Assembly: GCF_006442315.1 (NCBI RefSeq)
Contig: NZ_VFVY01000024.1
Coordinates: forward strand, 53,348-117,347
DNA length: 64,000 bases
Direction of reading: 5' to 3'
From: Mesorhizobium sp. B2-3-4
Lineage (GTDB): Bacteria; Pseudomonadota; Alphaproteobacteria; Rhizobiales; Rhizobiaceae
Positions 28,340 through 36,063 of this stretch are shown here, piece after piece. The position numbers and the translations under genes are program-made. The notes beneath the pieces were generated by a model. It saw only the letters and a list, made by a program, of their open reading frames with translations. It did not search any database and was not told where the DNA came from. Numbering within the stretch: the stretch's first letter is position 1; each line of letters begins with the position of its first letter.

Positions 28340-30169
28340 TTATCCGCAAGGCGCATAGTTGGACGACAGGTAGCAAGACGGCGGCTGTCTCGGAGTGAAT
28401 TTGGAGAAGTTCGGCCTGAAATAGTGAAAAATAACGGGCTTACTGAGCCGCTCACTGCCATCGGCGAACTTCGACACAACTCTGAATCTCGTAATTGACG
28501 AAGTGTCTGACCATAGCTTTAGCCTATTCACGAACCTTGGTCCGGTCTTATTCCCCTTTAATGTCAGATTGACTGAATAGCCGGATTTGCTGGGCACAAG
28601 CTTTATATCTTGAAATTGCATTGCCTCGGGCGATGCTTCGGCGCCGTCGCCACACTCAAACAATGGGTCGGGAATCTCCAGAGCGGCCATTTGCACCGTG
28701 ACCTCAAACGGCTCGTACTCTTGATGGACGACGTCGCTGTCATCGGTCCAATTATATCGGATGGATCCCTCGAGAGTGGTGTTCATGGACATGCCAGGAA
28801 CACTGACCCAGACGTAGTCGCTCATTTCTCCAAAAATTCCCTGAGCTCTCAATTTCTCGCCGCACTGATCCATCACAGTATGGGACGAGCAACTAAACCG
28901 TTCATTGGTCAAACTGGCTGCGTTGACATTCAATTGTTGGAAGAGATCTTCAAGTGACACATCCACTCCACTAGAAAAGTCCCCTATGGTCTGGCTAAAA
29001 TCCGGGCTGGGTTCCCCAACCGTGACCTGCTGCCAGCCCGCATCAAAGGCTTTTCGAACGAAATGGAATGATATTGTCGCATCCTCCACACCGCCCCAGC
29101 CATCGTTCAAGAAGGCGAAATAGGGTCTAAAGCCAACGCAGCCAGAGCCACTTTCTACTCGTAGCATTGGCCGGCGAAACACTTCGCTCGAAGCGACCTG
29201 CAATCGAGTGCTTTTTAGTCGAAGATTTGATCGATCAGTGCTTTTGGTCTCGATATCGAGAAACGTGCGTACTTTATCCCATTCTATTTCACCCGGTCCG
29301 GCGGTATTGGCAACGAGTTTACGCATCCCACGCCAAGCGCTGACGATATCGTCCCGCTCAGGGAATACTTCGATCGCGTCGGGTCCGGCAGCGGTTTGGT
29401 AAGCCATAATGGCTTCTAGATTCAGCCTTTGGTTTACGGAAACACCGATCTCGGTCTTGTCGGCGGCGCCTCTAATTGAGGAGGCCGCTATCAATCCACC
29501 CGACGTTGCGTCGCTAAGCGGAGTCGGACGACGCTTCAGTTCCTCTCTGCCTAATGTCCAGGATGACGAGTAGACAGTTCCGCCTGGAAGAATGGTACGC
29601 CCTTGGCCATCCTTCAGGCCGTTCACAAAACGCCCCTCGAAAATCTCACCTGTCGTCAGGTACAGCGTGCCATTGCCGTTCGGCAATCCCGCTGCAAACT
29701 GACCCTCGAAACGAGAGCCGGTAGCATCCAAGTGGGTGCCTGTTCCATTGAGCTCGCCGCCGGCCCAGTTGCCTTCCCATACTTCTCCTGATCGGATTTC
29801 GAGGCGCCCCTGTCCATCGGCTCGTCCGTTCTTCATCCCGCCGACGTAGGTGCTAAACACAGTCTGCTGGTCGTAGTTCGCGGATCCGCGTACGCGCCAA
29901 ATCAGCTTCCCTTTGCCGTTCACTGTCCCATCGCTTGAGATCTCGGTGTTTGGAGATTGTCTCGCGCTTGGTTCCCAGAGAAAATCAAGCTGGCGTTCGG
30001 GATGGAAGTCCCAAACACGAATGTTCTTGCGTACGATTGAGCGAGTTGCTGGCTCGTAGAATATCTGCACTCTTTGCGACCAAGCCCCGGTTGTCTCTGC
30101 CGCACTTGATGCAAAGCTGCCCAAGCCCCAGGTTGCGCAGAGGAACATCAAAAAAAGAAAAATTCTCAT
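28340..30169 (-). CDS. MORN-repeat secreted protein, hypothetical
   Basis: A 609-residue protein with an N-terminal signal peptide (MRIFLFLMFLCATWGLG, cleavage near SSAAET). About residues 105-210 hold at least four MORN-type repeats: YVGGMKNGRADGQGRL, WEGNWAGGELNGTGTH, FEGQFAAGLPNGNGTLY and FEGRFVNGLKDGQGRTI. The rest, about 380 residues, matches nothing I know and has several cysteines. The upstream frame runs to 30271, but the ATG at 30169 directly starts the signal peptide. The DNA is visibly richer in A and T than both neighbours and lies just downstream of tRNA-Ser, which suggests horizontal acquisition. Confidence 0.75.
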   Translation of the reverse strand: MRIFLFLMFLCATWGLGSFASSAAETTGAWSQRVQIFYEPATRSIVRKNIRVWDFHPERQLDFLWEPSARQSPNTEISSDGTVNGKGKLIWRVRGSANYDQQTVFSTYVGGMKNGRADGQGRLEIRSGEVWEGNWAGGELNGTGTHLDATGSRFEGQFAAGLPNGNGTLYLTTGEIFEGRFVNGLKDGQGRTILPGGTVYSSSWTLGREELKRRPTPLSDATSGGLIAASSIRGAADKTEIGVSVNQRLNLEAIMAYQTAAGPDAIEVFPERDDIVSAWRGMRKLVANTAGPGEIEWDKVRTFLDIETKSTDRSNLRLKSTRLQVASSEVFRRPMLRVESGSGCVGFRPYFAFLNDGWGGVEDATISFHFVRKAFDAGWQQVTVGEPSPDFSQTIGDFSSGVDVSLEDLFQQLNVNAASLTNERFSCSSHTVMDQCGEKLRAQGIFGEMSDYVWVSVPGMSMNTTLEGSIRYNWTDDSDVVHQEYEPFEVTVQMAALEIPDPLFECGDGAEASPEAMQFQDIKLVPSKSGYSVNLTLKGNKTGPRFVNRLKLWSDTSSITRFRVVSKFADGSERLSKPVIFHYFRPNFSKFTPRQPPSCYLSSNYAPCG

Positions 30170-30576
30170 TTTTACGACCGATCTGACGCGCGCACTGGAG
30201 CAGTCGACCAAGTCACGGACCGTCAGCCTGCTGATCAGCAAAGAAAAGATGTTTTCGTCCCCTGCGCGCAATCTATGCTGGATCGCACGTCAGCGAAATC
30301 AATCATCGAAATCGAATTGAGTCGAGTCAAGTTCTTCAGCAGAGCCGGTTGGAGCAGTAATCCCACGTAAGGCGTGATGGTCGACCAACCAACTCCCGAC
30401 AACGCGAAAATTCCAGTAAACCGGCCGAGCAGCCACCGAGCCAAGACATCACTGCGATGCTATGTTCAAGCTCAAGCATCGCCATCTATATTTTGCCGGA
30501 GCGACAAGCGCTTCAGTTTAGAAGCTGCCAAGCAATGTGAACGGCGAGCACGCAGCGATGTTGAAGTGCGCAATGA
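30170..30576. other. Intergenic region between tRNA-Ser and the MORN gene
   Basis: About 400 bases of intermediate base composition with no convincing frame and no recognisable integrase, direct repeat of the tRNA end, or terminator. It probably contains the MORN gene promoter near its left end, but no clear -35/-10 pair was found. Confidence 0.5.
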
Positions 30577-30666
30577 TGGCGGAGAGGGAGGGATTCGAAC
30601 CCCCGATGGGCTTGCACCCATGCCGCATTTCGAGTGCGGTGCATTCGACCACTCTGCCACCTCTCC
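30577..30666 (-). tRNA. tRNA-Ser(CGA)
   Basis: Read on the minus strand, GGAGAGG at the 5' end pairs with CCTCTCC near the 3' end, followed by discriminator G and an encoded CCA (30577-30579). The anticodon stem CCGCA/TGCGG encloses the loop CTCGAAA, giving anticodon CGA for the codon UCG. A long variable arm (about CATGGGTGCAAGCCCAT) and the T-loop GGTTCGAATCC confirm a class II serine tRNA. Confidence 0.95.
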
Positions 30667-30803
30667 GCGGTCATGGTCGGCCGTTGCCGGCGCGGCGCAC
30701 TAGATAACGGCTGATCGGGCAGGTTACAAGGCCAAATCCACCGATATTTGGCTTGTCGTCCGGCATCCCCGGCAGGCCCTGGATCGACCGCTGCGTTTCG
30801 CGC

Positions 30804-31838
30804 CTATTGCCCTGGTACGGCATAGGCGGTCTTGGCGGTCATTGCCGCCATCACCGCCTTCTCCAGGGCGCCATAGGTCTTGCCGTCATTTTCGCCGGAA
30901 AAGATCACCACGGCGGCATAGCCGGCCTCGTTGACGAAGAAGAACGAACCGCCGGTCTTGGGATAGTCGGGCATGTGATGATGCAGCAGGCCGTCGTGAT
31001 AATACTGCGTGCCGCGAGCGGTGCGCTTCCTGTAGGCGCCGAGCGTGTAGCTCACCTTGCCCGGCAAGGCGTCGAGCCATTGGCGCGTCGTCGGGCCAAG
31101 AATGCCTGATGTCTCGTCGAAGGCGTAGAGAAACCGCGCATAATCCTGCGCCGAGATATCCCAACCGCCATTCGGCGCCCGTGCCGCCAGCGTGGCGTCG
31201 ATGATGCCGGCATTGGCCGGCATGCCAAGCCTGGTGAAGACCTTGCCGCAGACATTGCCGTAGGCCTGGTTGGCGAGCACCTGCGCGACATAGCCCAGGA
31301 TGAGGTAGCCGCTGTCGCTGTAGGACATCGTGCTGCCGGGAGCGGATTCGAGCATGGTTTGCGTCGCCGTCCTGAACGAGGCGCCGACCGAATGATCGTT
31401 CCTGTCGTCGAAGGCGTTCTTGACCAGCCCGGCGCGATGGGTGAGCAGTTCCTCGATGGTGATGGCGGTAAAACGGGGGTCCTTCGGGGCGTTTGCGCCG
31501 TTGTTTCGCTTGAAATAGCCGGCGAGCAAGCTGCCCAGCGTATCCGTGAACGCCAGGCGCCTGTCATCGACGAGCCCCGCCATGCAAACGCCGGTTATGG
31601 CTTTCGACAGGCTGGCGACCGGGCGCCGTTCTGTCGGCTTCCAGCCATGGTCGTAGGAGCCGACGATCGTCTGGTGCAGCGCGACGGCGACCTCGGCATC
31701 GGCGATGGCGTGGTCCTTCATCCATGCGGTGACGGCGGCATCGACGCTTTCGGCGACCGGGTTCGGCCCGGCTCGCGCCGGCGCGGCCGTCGATGCCAGC
31801 AAAGCCATGCCCAGGCACAGTCCCGACCAGCCGCGCAT
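30804..31838 (-). CDS. Secreted serine hydrolase, class C beta-lactamase/DD-peptidase-like
   Basis: A 344-residue protein with a signal peptide (MRGWSGLCLGMALLAS, cleavage near APARAGP). The SxxK nucleophile motif is in RPVASLSKAITG, the YxN/S motif appears as SYSDSGYLILGY, and the third motif KTG/HxG is HDG in YYHDGLLHHH. This is the pattern of class C beta-lactamases and related esterases or peptidases; real antibiotic resistance is not implied. The frame reaches an ATG at 31874, but the ATG at 31838 follows GGGGAGAG and starts the signal peptide. It is divergent from rplU. Confidence 0.8.
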   Translation of the reverse strand: MRGWSGLCLGMALLASTAAPARAGPNPVAESVDAAVTAWMKDHAIADAEVAVALHQTIVGSYDHGWKPTERRPVASLSKAITGVCMAGLVDDRRLAFTDTLGSLLAGYFKRNNGANAPKDPRFTAITIEELLTHRAGLVKNAFDDRNDHSVGASFRTATQTMLESAPGSTMSYSDSGYLILGYVAQVLANQAYGNVCGKVFTRLGMPANAGIIDATLAARAPNGGWDISAQDYARFLYAFDETSGILGPTTRQWLDALPGKVSYTLGAYRKRTARGTQYYHDGLLHHHMPDYPKTGGSFFFVNEAGYAAVVIFSGENDGKTYGALEKAVMAAMTAKTAYAVPGQ

Positions 31839-31927
31839 CCCTCTCCCCGCCGACGGCAATGCAATCGGGGTCATGTTGACACGGCTGGCGTCTGCCGGCC
31901 AATAACAGTCCCGGCACCGGCGTTGCC

Positions 31928-32048
31928 TTGACTCACGTCGAACCTTCGGTTAGGGGAAGCGCGCAATCGGCGTGGAGGGTGCTCCGCGCCGCTTGTTTTT
32001 TGAACCCGCAGACTGACAAAAAGACGGCCGAACCGCCAGAGGCGGTTC
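31928..32048 (+). promoter_or_regulatory. rplU promoter and attenuator-like leader
   Basis: A possible promoter TTGACT (31928-31933), 17 bases, TAGGGG (31951-31956) is followed about 12 bases on by a hairpin GGCGTGGAG (31969-31977) / CTCCGCGCC (31982-31990), fully paired with one G-U, and a T-rich run (31994-32001). That is an intrinsic terminator placed inside the leader of rplU. A second perfect hairpin, GAACCGCC (32030-32037) / GGCGGTTC (32041-32048), precedes the ribosome binding site. The hairpins are seen; attenuation or autogenous control is inference. Confidence 0.55.
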
Positions 32049-32080
32049 ATCAAGGCCGACCGAACAGCGAAAGGCAAAAA

Positions 32081-32752
32081 ATGTTCGCAGTCATCAAAAC
32101 GGGCGGCAAGCAGTATCGCGTCGCCGCCAACGATCTCCTGAAGATCGAAAAAGTCGAAGCCAATGTCGGCGATATCGTCGAGATCGGCCACGTCCTCGCC
32201 CATGGCGAAGGCGAGAATGTCACCTTCGGCGCGCCGTTCGTCGATGGCGCTCTGGTCACGGCGGAAGTCGTCGAGCAGGGCAAGAACCGCACGGTCATCG
32301 CTTTCAAGAAGCGCCGCCGCCAGAATTCGCGCCGCAAGATCGGCCATCGCCAGCTTTTGACCACCGTGCGGATCTCCGAGATCCTGCTGGGTGGCGCCAA
32401 GCCCGCCAAGAAGGCCGCCGTCAAGGCGGAAGCCAAGGCCGAGGTCGCCGCCGACGCGGCGCCGAAGGAAGCCAAGGCCAAGAAGGACGCCGCCCCGAAG
32501 GACGAGGCAAAGGCCGAGACGGCAGCTGCACCGCTGTTCAAGGCGCCGAAGGGCGAGCCGGACGACCTGACCGTGATCAAGGGCATCGGCCCGGTCGCCG
32601 CCAAGGATCTCGCCGAACAGGGCATCGTCACCTTCGCGCAGCTCGCCAAGCTCAGCGACAAGGATGTCGCCAAGATCGACGAGCACATGCCGTTCAGCGC
32701 CGACCAGATCAAGGACTGGCGCGAACAGGCCAAGGAACTGGCGAAGAAGTAA
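32081..32752 (+). CDS. rplU: 50S ribosomal protein L21 with C-terminal helix-hairpin-helix extension
   Basis: Residues 1 to about 103 are standard bL21 (MFAVIKTGGKQYRVAANDLL ... KKRRRQNSRRKIGHRQLLT). The 223-residue protein then continues with an Ala/Lys/Glu-rich linker (about 110-160) and a compact domain of about 60 residues: DDLTVIKGIGPVAAKDLAEQ, a helix-hairpin-helix pattern, and DEHMPFSADQIKDWREQA. Bacterial L21 is normally about 103 residues; such tails occur in rhizobial L21. The ATG follows a purine-rich leader. It is first in rplU-rpmA, before the acetyltransferase and obgE. Confidence 0.95.
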   Translation: MFAVIKTGGKQYRVAANDLLKIEKVEANVGDIVEIGHVLAHGEGENVTFGAPFVDGALVTAEVVEQGKNRTVIAFKKRRRQNSRRKIGHRQLLTTVRISEILLGGAKPAKKAAVKAEAKAEVAADAAPKEAKAKKDAAPKDEAKAETAAAPLFKAPKGEPDDLTVIKGIGPVAAKDLAEQGIVTFAQLAKLSDKDVAKIDEHMPFSADQIKDWREQAKELAKK

Positions 32753-32850
32753 TTTTTCCGGCGAAACATCAGCCGGATCGGACTTGAAACGGAACGCGAA
32801 CGCGTTCATAAGGCCTTTCAGGCGCCTTGCGGCGCAATGGAGTTAGTTAG

Positions 32851-33120
32851 ATGGCACACAAGAAAGCTGGCGGCTCGTCGCGCAACGGTCGCGACTCGCA
32901 TTCCAAGCGTCTGGGCGTGAAGAAGTTCGGCGGCGAAGCCGTCATCCCGGGCAACATCATCATTCGTCAACGCGGCACGACCTGGCACCCCGGCGTCAAT
33001 GTCGGCATGGGTACCGACCATACGCTTTTCGCGCTCGAGTCCGGCGCCGTGACGTTCAACAAAAAAGCCAACGGCCGAACCTACGTATCGGTCAATCCGA
33101 TCGCCAAAGCCGCGGAGTAG
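32851..33120 (+). CDS. rpmA: 50S ribosomal protein L27
   Basis: An 89-residue ribosomal protein whose N-terminus reaches the peptidyl transferase centre. MAHKKAGGSSRNGRDSHSKR and GNIIIRQRGTTWHPG are diagnostic. It starts directly with MAHKKAGG, so no N-terminal cleavage as in Firmicutes is expected. It lies 98 bases after rplU with GGAGTTAG ahead of the ATG. Confidence 0.98.
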   Translation: MAHKKAGGSSRNGRDSHSKRLGVKKFGGEAVIPGNIIIRQRGTTWHPGVNVGMGTDHTLFALESGAVTFNKKANGRTYVSVNPIAKAAE

Positions 33121-33202
33121 CCGGTTCCGCACTAGAACACCGGCGCCCATCTCGGGAACCGGTGTCTGGAAGCCAGAAGGTTGGCAAAGCCAGGAAAAGG
33201 AT

Positions 33203-33234
33203 CAGGGGAGATGGGTTTCCATCTCCCCTTTTTC
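33203..33234 (+). terminator. Intrinsic terminator after rpmA
   Basis: AGGGGAGATGG (33204-33214) pairs with CCATCTCCCCT (33219-33229) around a GTTT loop, followed by TTTTTC. It ends rplU-rpmA just ahead of the GNAT gene, whose own ribosome binding site lies further on. Confidence 0.88.
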
Positions 33235-33255
33235 TTGTGCCTGGAGGACTTTGAA

Positions 33256-33843
33256 ATGGTTGCCGAAGCGGAAGACTCAGAAGACGAAAGTTACGCGATA
33301 GATTGCCCGGTGCTGGTCACCGAGCGGCTGGTGATGCGCGCTCCGCATGAGCGGGATCTCGCGCAACTGGTCGAGCTTGCCGACAACCGTCACGTCGCCG
33401 AGATGCTGGCGCGCATGCCGCACCCCTATGGCGAGGCCGAGGGGCGTGCTTTCCTCACCATGACCCAGTCGCGCCGCGCCGGCATAGCCTATGCCTTGAC
33501 GCTGGCCGGCACCGAGACCTTCGTCGGTTGCGCGGGCTTGAACACCACCGATCGCGGGCTGGAACTCGGCTACTGGATCGGCGAGCCCCACTGGAAGCGC
33601 GGCTATGCGACCGAAGCCGCTCACGCGCTGGTCGATCTCGCCTTCCAGAAGACCTCGATCCAGGTGTTGCACGCCTCGACCCGGGTCATCAATCCGGCCT
33701 CGCGCCGGGTGATCCACAAGTGCGGTTTCCAGTATGCCGGCCAGGGCATGCTGAACTCCATCGTCGCCGGCCAGGTGCCTGTGGAGCGTTACCGGCTCGA
33801 CAGGAAGACCTGGACCAGCCTGCGGAACTGGGTCCACTTCTAG
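33256..33843 (+). CDS. GNAT-family N-acetyltransferase, RimJ/RimL type
   Basis: A 195-residue acetyl-CoA-dependent acetyltransferase. TERLVMRAPHERDLAQLVEL is the RimJ/L start; ELGYWIGEPHWKRGYATEAA carries the acetyl-CoA binding loop, and VINPASRRVIHKCGFQY is the late conserved helix. The ATG at 33256 follows GGAGGA. This gene sits between rpmA and obgE in many rhizobia. Its target (protein N-terminus or a small molecule) is unknown. Confidence 0.88.
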   Translation: MVAEAEDSEDESYAIDCPVLVTERLVMRAPHERDLAQLVELADNRHVAEMLARMPHPYGEAEGRAFLTMTQSRRAGIAYALTLAGTETFVGCAGLNTTDRGLELGYWIGEPHWKRGYATEAAHALVDLAFQKTSIQVLHASTRVINPASRRVIHKCGFQYAGQGMLNSIVAGQVPVERYRLDRKTWTSLRNWVHF

Positions 33844-34005
33844 GTGTGTCGATATTCAGGTGAGGCGGGCCTGCAAACGCAGGTTTCCTGCGCTTCCCCG
33901 TTCTACTGCGCCGCAGTAGAACTGAGCTCACGGACTTATGTCCGCTCCGCTCCGGTTCTCGGAAACCCACGTTTTCGGCTCGGCCTGACCTGAATCTCGG
34001 CACAC
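33844..34005. repeat. Long imperfect hairpin repeat element, copy A
   Basis: The gap between two convergent genes forms one large hairpin. GTGTGTCGATATTCAGGTGA (33844-33863) pairs imperfectly with the 3' end (33986-34005, TGACCTGAATCTCGGCACAC). The apex holds a nested perfect dyad TTCTACTGCG (33901-33910) / CGCAGTAGAA (33912-33921). CGCTCCGCTCCGGTTCTCG (33942-33960) is also found in copy B at 46882. No coding frame. It may terminate both flanking genes. Confidence 0.75.
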
Positions 34006-34046
34006 CTCGGCGCCTGGCCGAAGCAAAGGTTCAGAGCGAATTGGGT

Positions 34047-34898
34047 TCAGCCCAACTCGGCCCACACCGGGAAGTGATCCGAACCGGCCGCCTTTCGGTC
34101 GACCCACAAGCGCTTCAGAGACCGGGCAAGCGAGGCGCTGGTGAAGACATAGTCGATACGTTTTTGGCGCTTGGGGTCGCCGAAGGTGATCAGGTCGTCG
34201 CCGGTGATGTTGAGGCGCAAGGCGGCATCGACGGCGAAATCGGCGGTCAGCGGCATGCCGAATTCATGGTCCGGCCGGCCGGCGAGTTCGACATATTCGG
34301 GCGAGCCGGCCAGCATGTTGAAATCGCCCATCGCCACAAAGGCCTCGGGATGCGGCATTTCGGGCAGGCCGATCTCGGCGACGCCCGACAGCGCGCCGCC
34401 TTCGAGCGCGTAGTTCAACAGGCGCTGGCGCAGGAACTGGATCTGGCTGGCGCGCTCGACCGGGCTGCGGTGATCGAGGTGGATGGAATAGAAGCGGATG
34501 AAGCCAAGCGGCGTCTCGATCAGCGCTTCCAGCGCGCCGCGCTGGAAGTTCATCATCTCGAAGCTGCGGCTGCGCGGCAGGAGCAGGTTGCGCGACAGAT
34601 GAATGGGCGTCTTCGACAGAACCATGTTGCCGAGCTGGAAGGTGGTGGTGATGGCGCGGCCGTTTTCGATGCGCGAACCGAGATTGGCCTCGAAATTGCT
34701 GCCATAGACGGCGAAATAGTCGGGCAGCGCCTCGCCGATCTCGGCGACCATGTCACGCCCGCCATTCCTGGGATTGTTGCGGGTGACCTCCTGCAGGGCG
34801 ACCACGTCGGCGCCGCGCACGGCATCGGCGATACGCCCGACATCGTAGCGTCCGTCGAGACCGATGCCGTACTGGATATTGTAGGTTACAAGCTTCAT
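34047..34898 (-). CDS. Endonuclease/exonuclease/phosphatase family protein
   Basis: A 283-residue metal-dependent hydrolase of the DNase I-like fold. It has KLVTYNIQYG at the start (Asn), DVVALQEV (catalytic Glu), IHLDHRSP (His), VAMGDFNML (Asp/Asn) and the C-terminal RIDYVF ... GSDHFPVWAEL (Asp-His). No signal peptide is seen, so it is probably cytoplasmic. The family covers nucleases and lipid or sugar phosphatases, so the substrate is open. The ATG at 34898 gives the natural N-terminus; the frame extends eight codons further. Confidence 0.82.
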   Translation of the reverse strand: MKLVTYNIQYGIGLDGRYDVGRIADAVRGADVVALQEVTRNNPRNGGRDMVAEIGEALPDYFAVYGSNFEANLGSRIENGRAITTTFQLGNMVLSKTPIHLSRNLLLPRSRSFEMMNFQRGALEALIETPLGFIRFYSIHLDHRSPVERASQIQFLRQRLLNYALEGGALSGVAEIGLPEMPHPEAFVAMGDFNMLAGSPEYVELAGRPDHEFGMPLTADFAVDAALRLNITGDDLITFGDPKRQKRIDYVFTSASLARSLKRLWVDRKAAGSDHFPVWAELG

Positions 34899-35028
34899 TC
34901 CGACATCTCCGGCCGACCCCACCCGGCCATTGTCACAAAACGGCCTCGCCCTTCGCCGCGCCTTGGTTTAGAGCAAGGCCGAAGGTTTAGAGCAATGCCG
35001 CAAGGCCAATAAAAGAAACCAAAGCCCA

Positions 35029-36060
35029 ATGAAATTTCTCGATCAAGCCAAGGTCTATGTCCGCTCCGGCGATGGCGGCGCGGGGTCCGTGTCGTTCCGG
35101 CGCGAGAAATTCATCGAGTTCGGCGGGCCCGACGGCGGCGATGGCGGTCGCGGCGGCGATGTCTGGCTGGAAGCGGTCGATGGCTTGAACACGCTGATCG
35201 ACTATCGCTACCAGCAGCATTTTAAGGCCAAGACCGGTGTCCACGGCATGGGCCGCAACATGACGGGCGCCAAGGGTGCCGATGTCACGCTGAAAGTGCC
35301 AGCCGGCACGCAGGTGTTCGAAGAGGACAACGAGACGCTGATCTGCGACCTGACCGTGATCGGCCAGCGCTTCCTGCTCGCCAAGGGCGGCAATGGCGGC
35401 TTCGGCAACCAGCATTTCAAGACCTCGACCAACCAGGCGCCGCGCCGCGCCAACCCCGGCCTGCCGGGCGAGGAACTCAACATCTGGCTCAGGCTGAAGC
35501 TGATCGCCGATGCCGGCCTGGTCGGACTGCCCAATGCCGGCAAGTCGACATTCCTGGCCGCCGTCACCGCGGCCAAGCCGAAGATCGCCGACTATCCGTT
35601 CACGACGCTGCATCCGGGGCTCGGGGTGGCGCGTATCGATGCACGCGAATTCGTCATCGCCGACATTCCGGGCCTCATCGAAGGCGCGCATGAGGGGGTG
35701 GGCATCGGTGACCGCTTCCTCGGCCATGTCGAGCGCACGCGTGTGCTGCTGCATCTGGTTTCGGCGCAGGAAGAAAATCCCGGCAAGGCCTACAAGACCG
35801 TGCGCGCCGAACTCGAAGCCTATGGCAATGGCCTGACAGACAAGGTCGAGATCCTGGCGCTGAGCCAGGCCGACACGCTCGACGCCGACGCTCGCAAGAA
35901 GAAGGTCGCGTCGCTCAAACGCGCCGCCGGGCGTGCGCCGATGCTGCTGTCGGCTGTCACCGGCGAAGGTGTCGAGGCGGTGTTGCGCGCGCTGATGGCC
36001 GTGGTCGCGGAAGCGCGCGACGCTGTCGTGGCGCCGGTCGAGACGCGCTGGGAAAAGTAA
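35029..36060 (+). CDS. obgE: GTPase ObgE/CgtA
   Basis: Essential ribosome-associated GTPase, 343 residues. The N-terminal Gly-rich Obg fold (MKFLDQAKVYVRSGDGGAGS, GGPDGGDGGRGGDVWL) spans about 1-160. The G domain has the P-loop GLPNAGKSTFL, switch region DYPFTTLHPGLG and DIPGLIEGAHEGVGIG. The NKxD motif appears as LSQADTLD, as in other Obg of this group. There is no C-terminal OCT domain, usual for Proteobacteria. Three bases separate it from proB. Confidence 0.96.
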   Translation: MKFLDQAKVYVRSGDGGAGSVSFRREKFIEFGGPDGGDGGRGGDVWLEAVDGLNTLIDYRYQQHFKAKTGVHGMGRNMTGAKGADVTLKVPAGTQVFEEDNETLICDLTVIGQRFLLAKGGNGGFGNQHFKTSTNQAPRRANPGLPGEELNIWLRLKLIADAGLVGLPNAGKSTFLAAVTAAKPKIADYPFTTLHPGLGVARIDAREFVIADIPGLIEGAHEGVGIGDRFLGHVERTRVLLHLVSAQEENPGKAYKTVRAELEAYGNGLTDKVEILALSQADTLDADARKKKVASLKRAAGRAPMLLSAVTGEGVEAVLRALMAVVAEARDAVVAPVETRWEK

Positions 36061-36063
36061 GCC

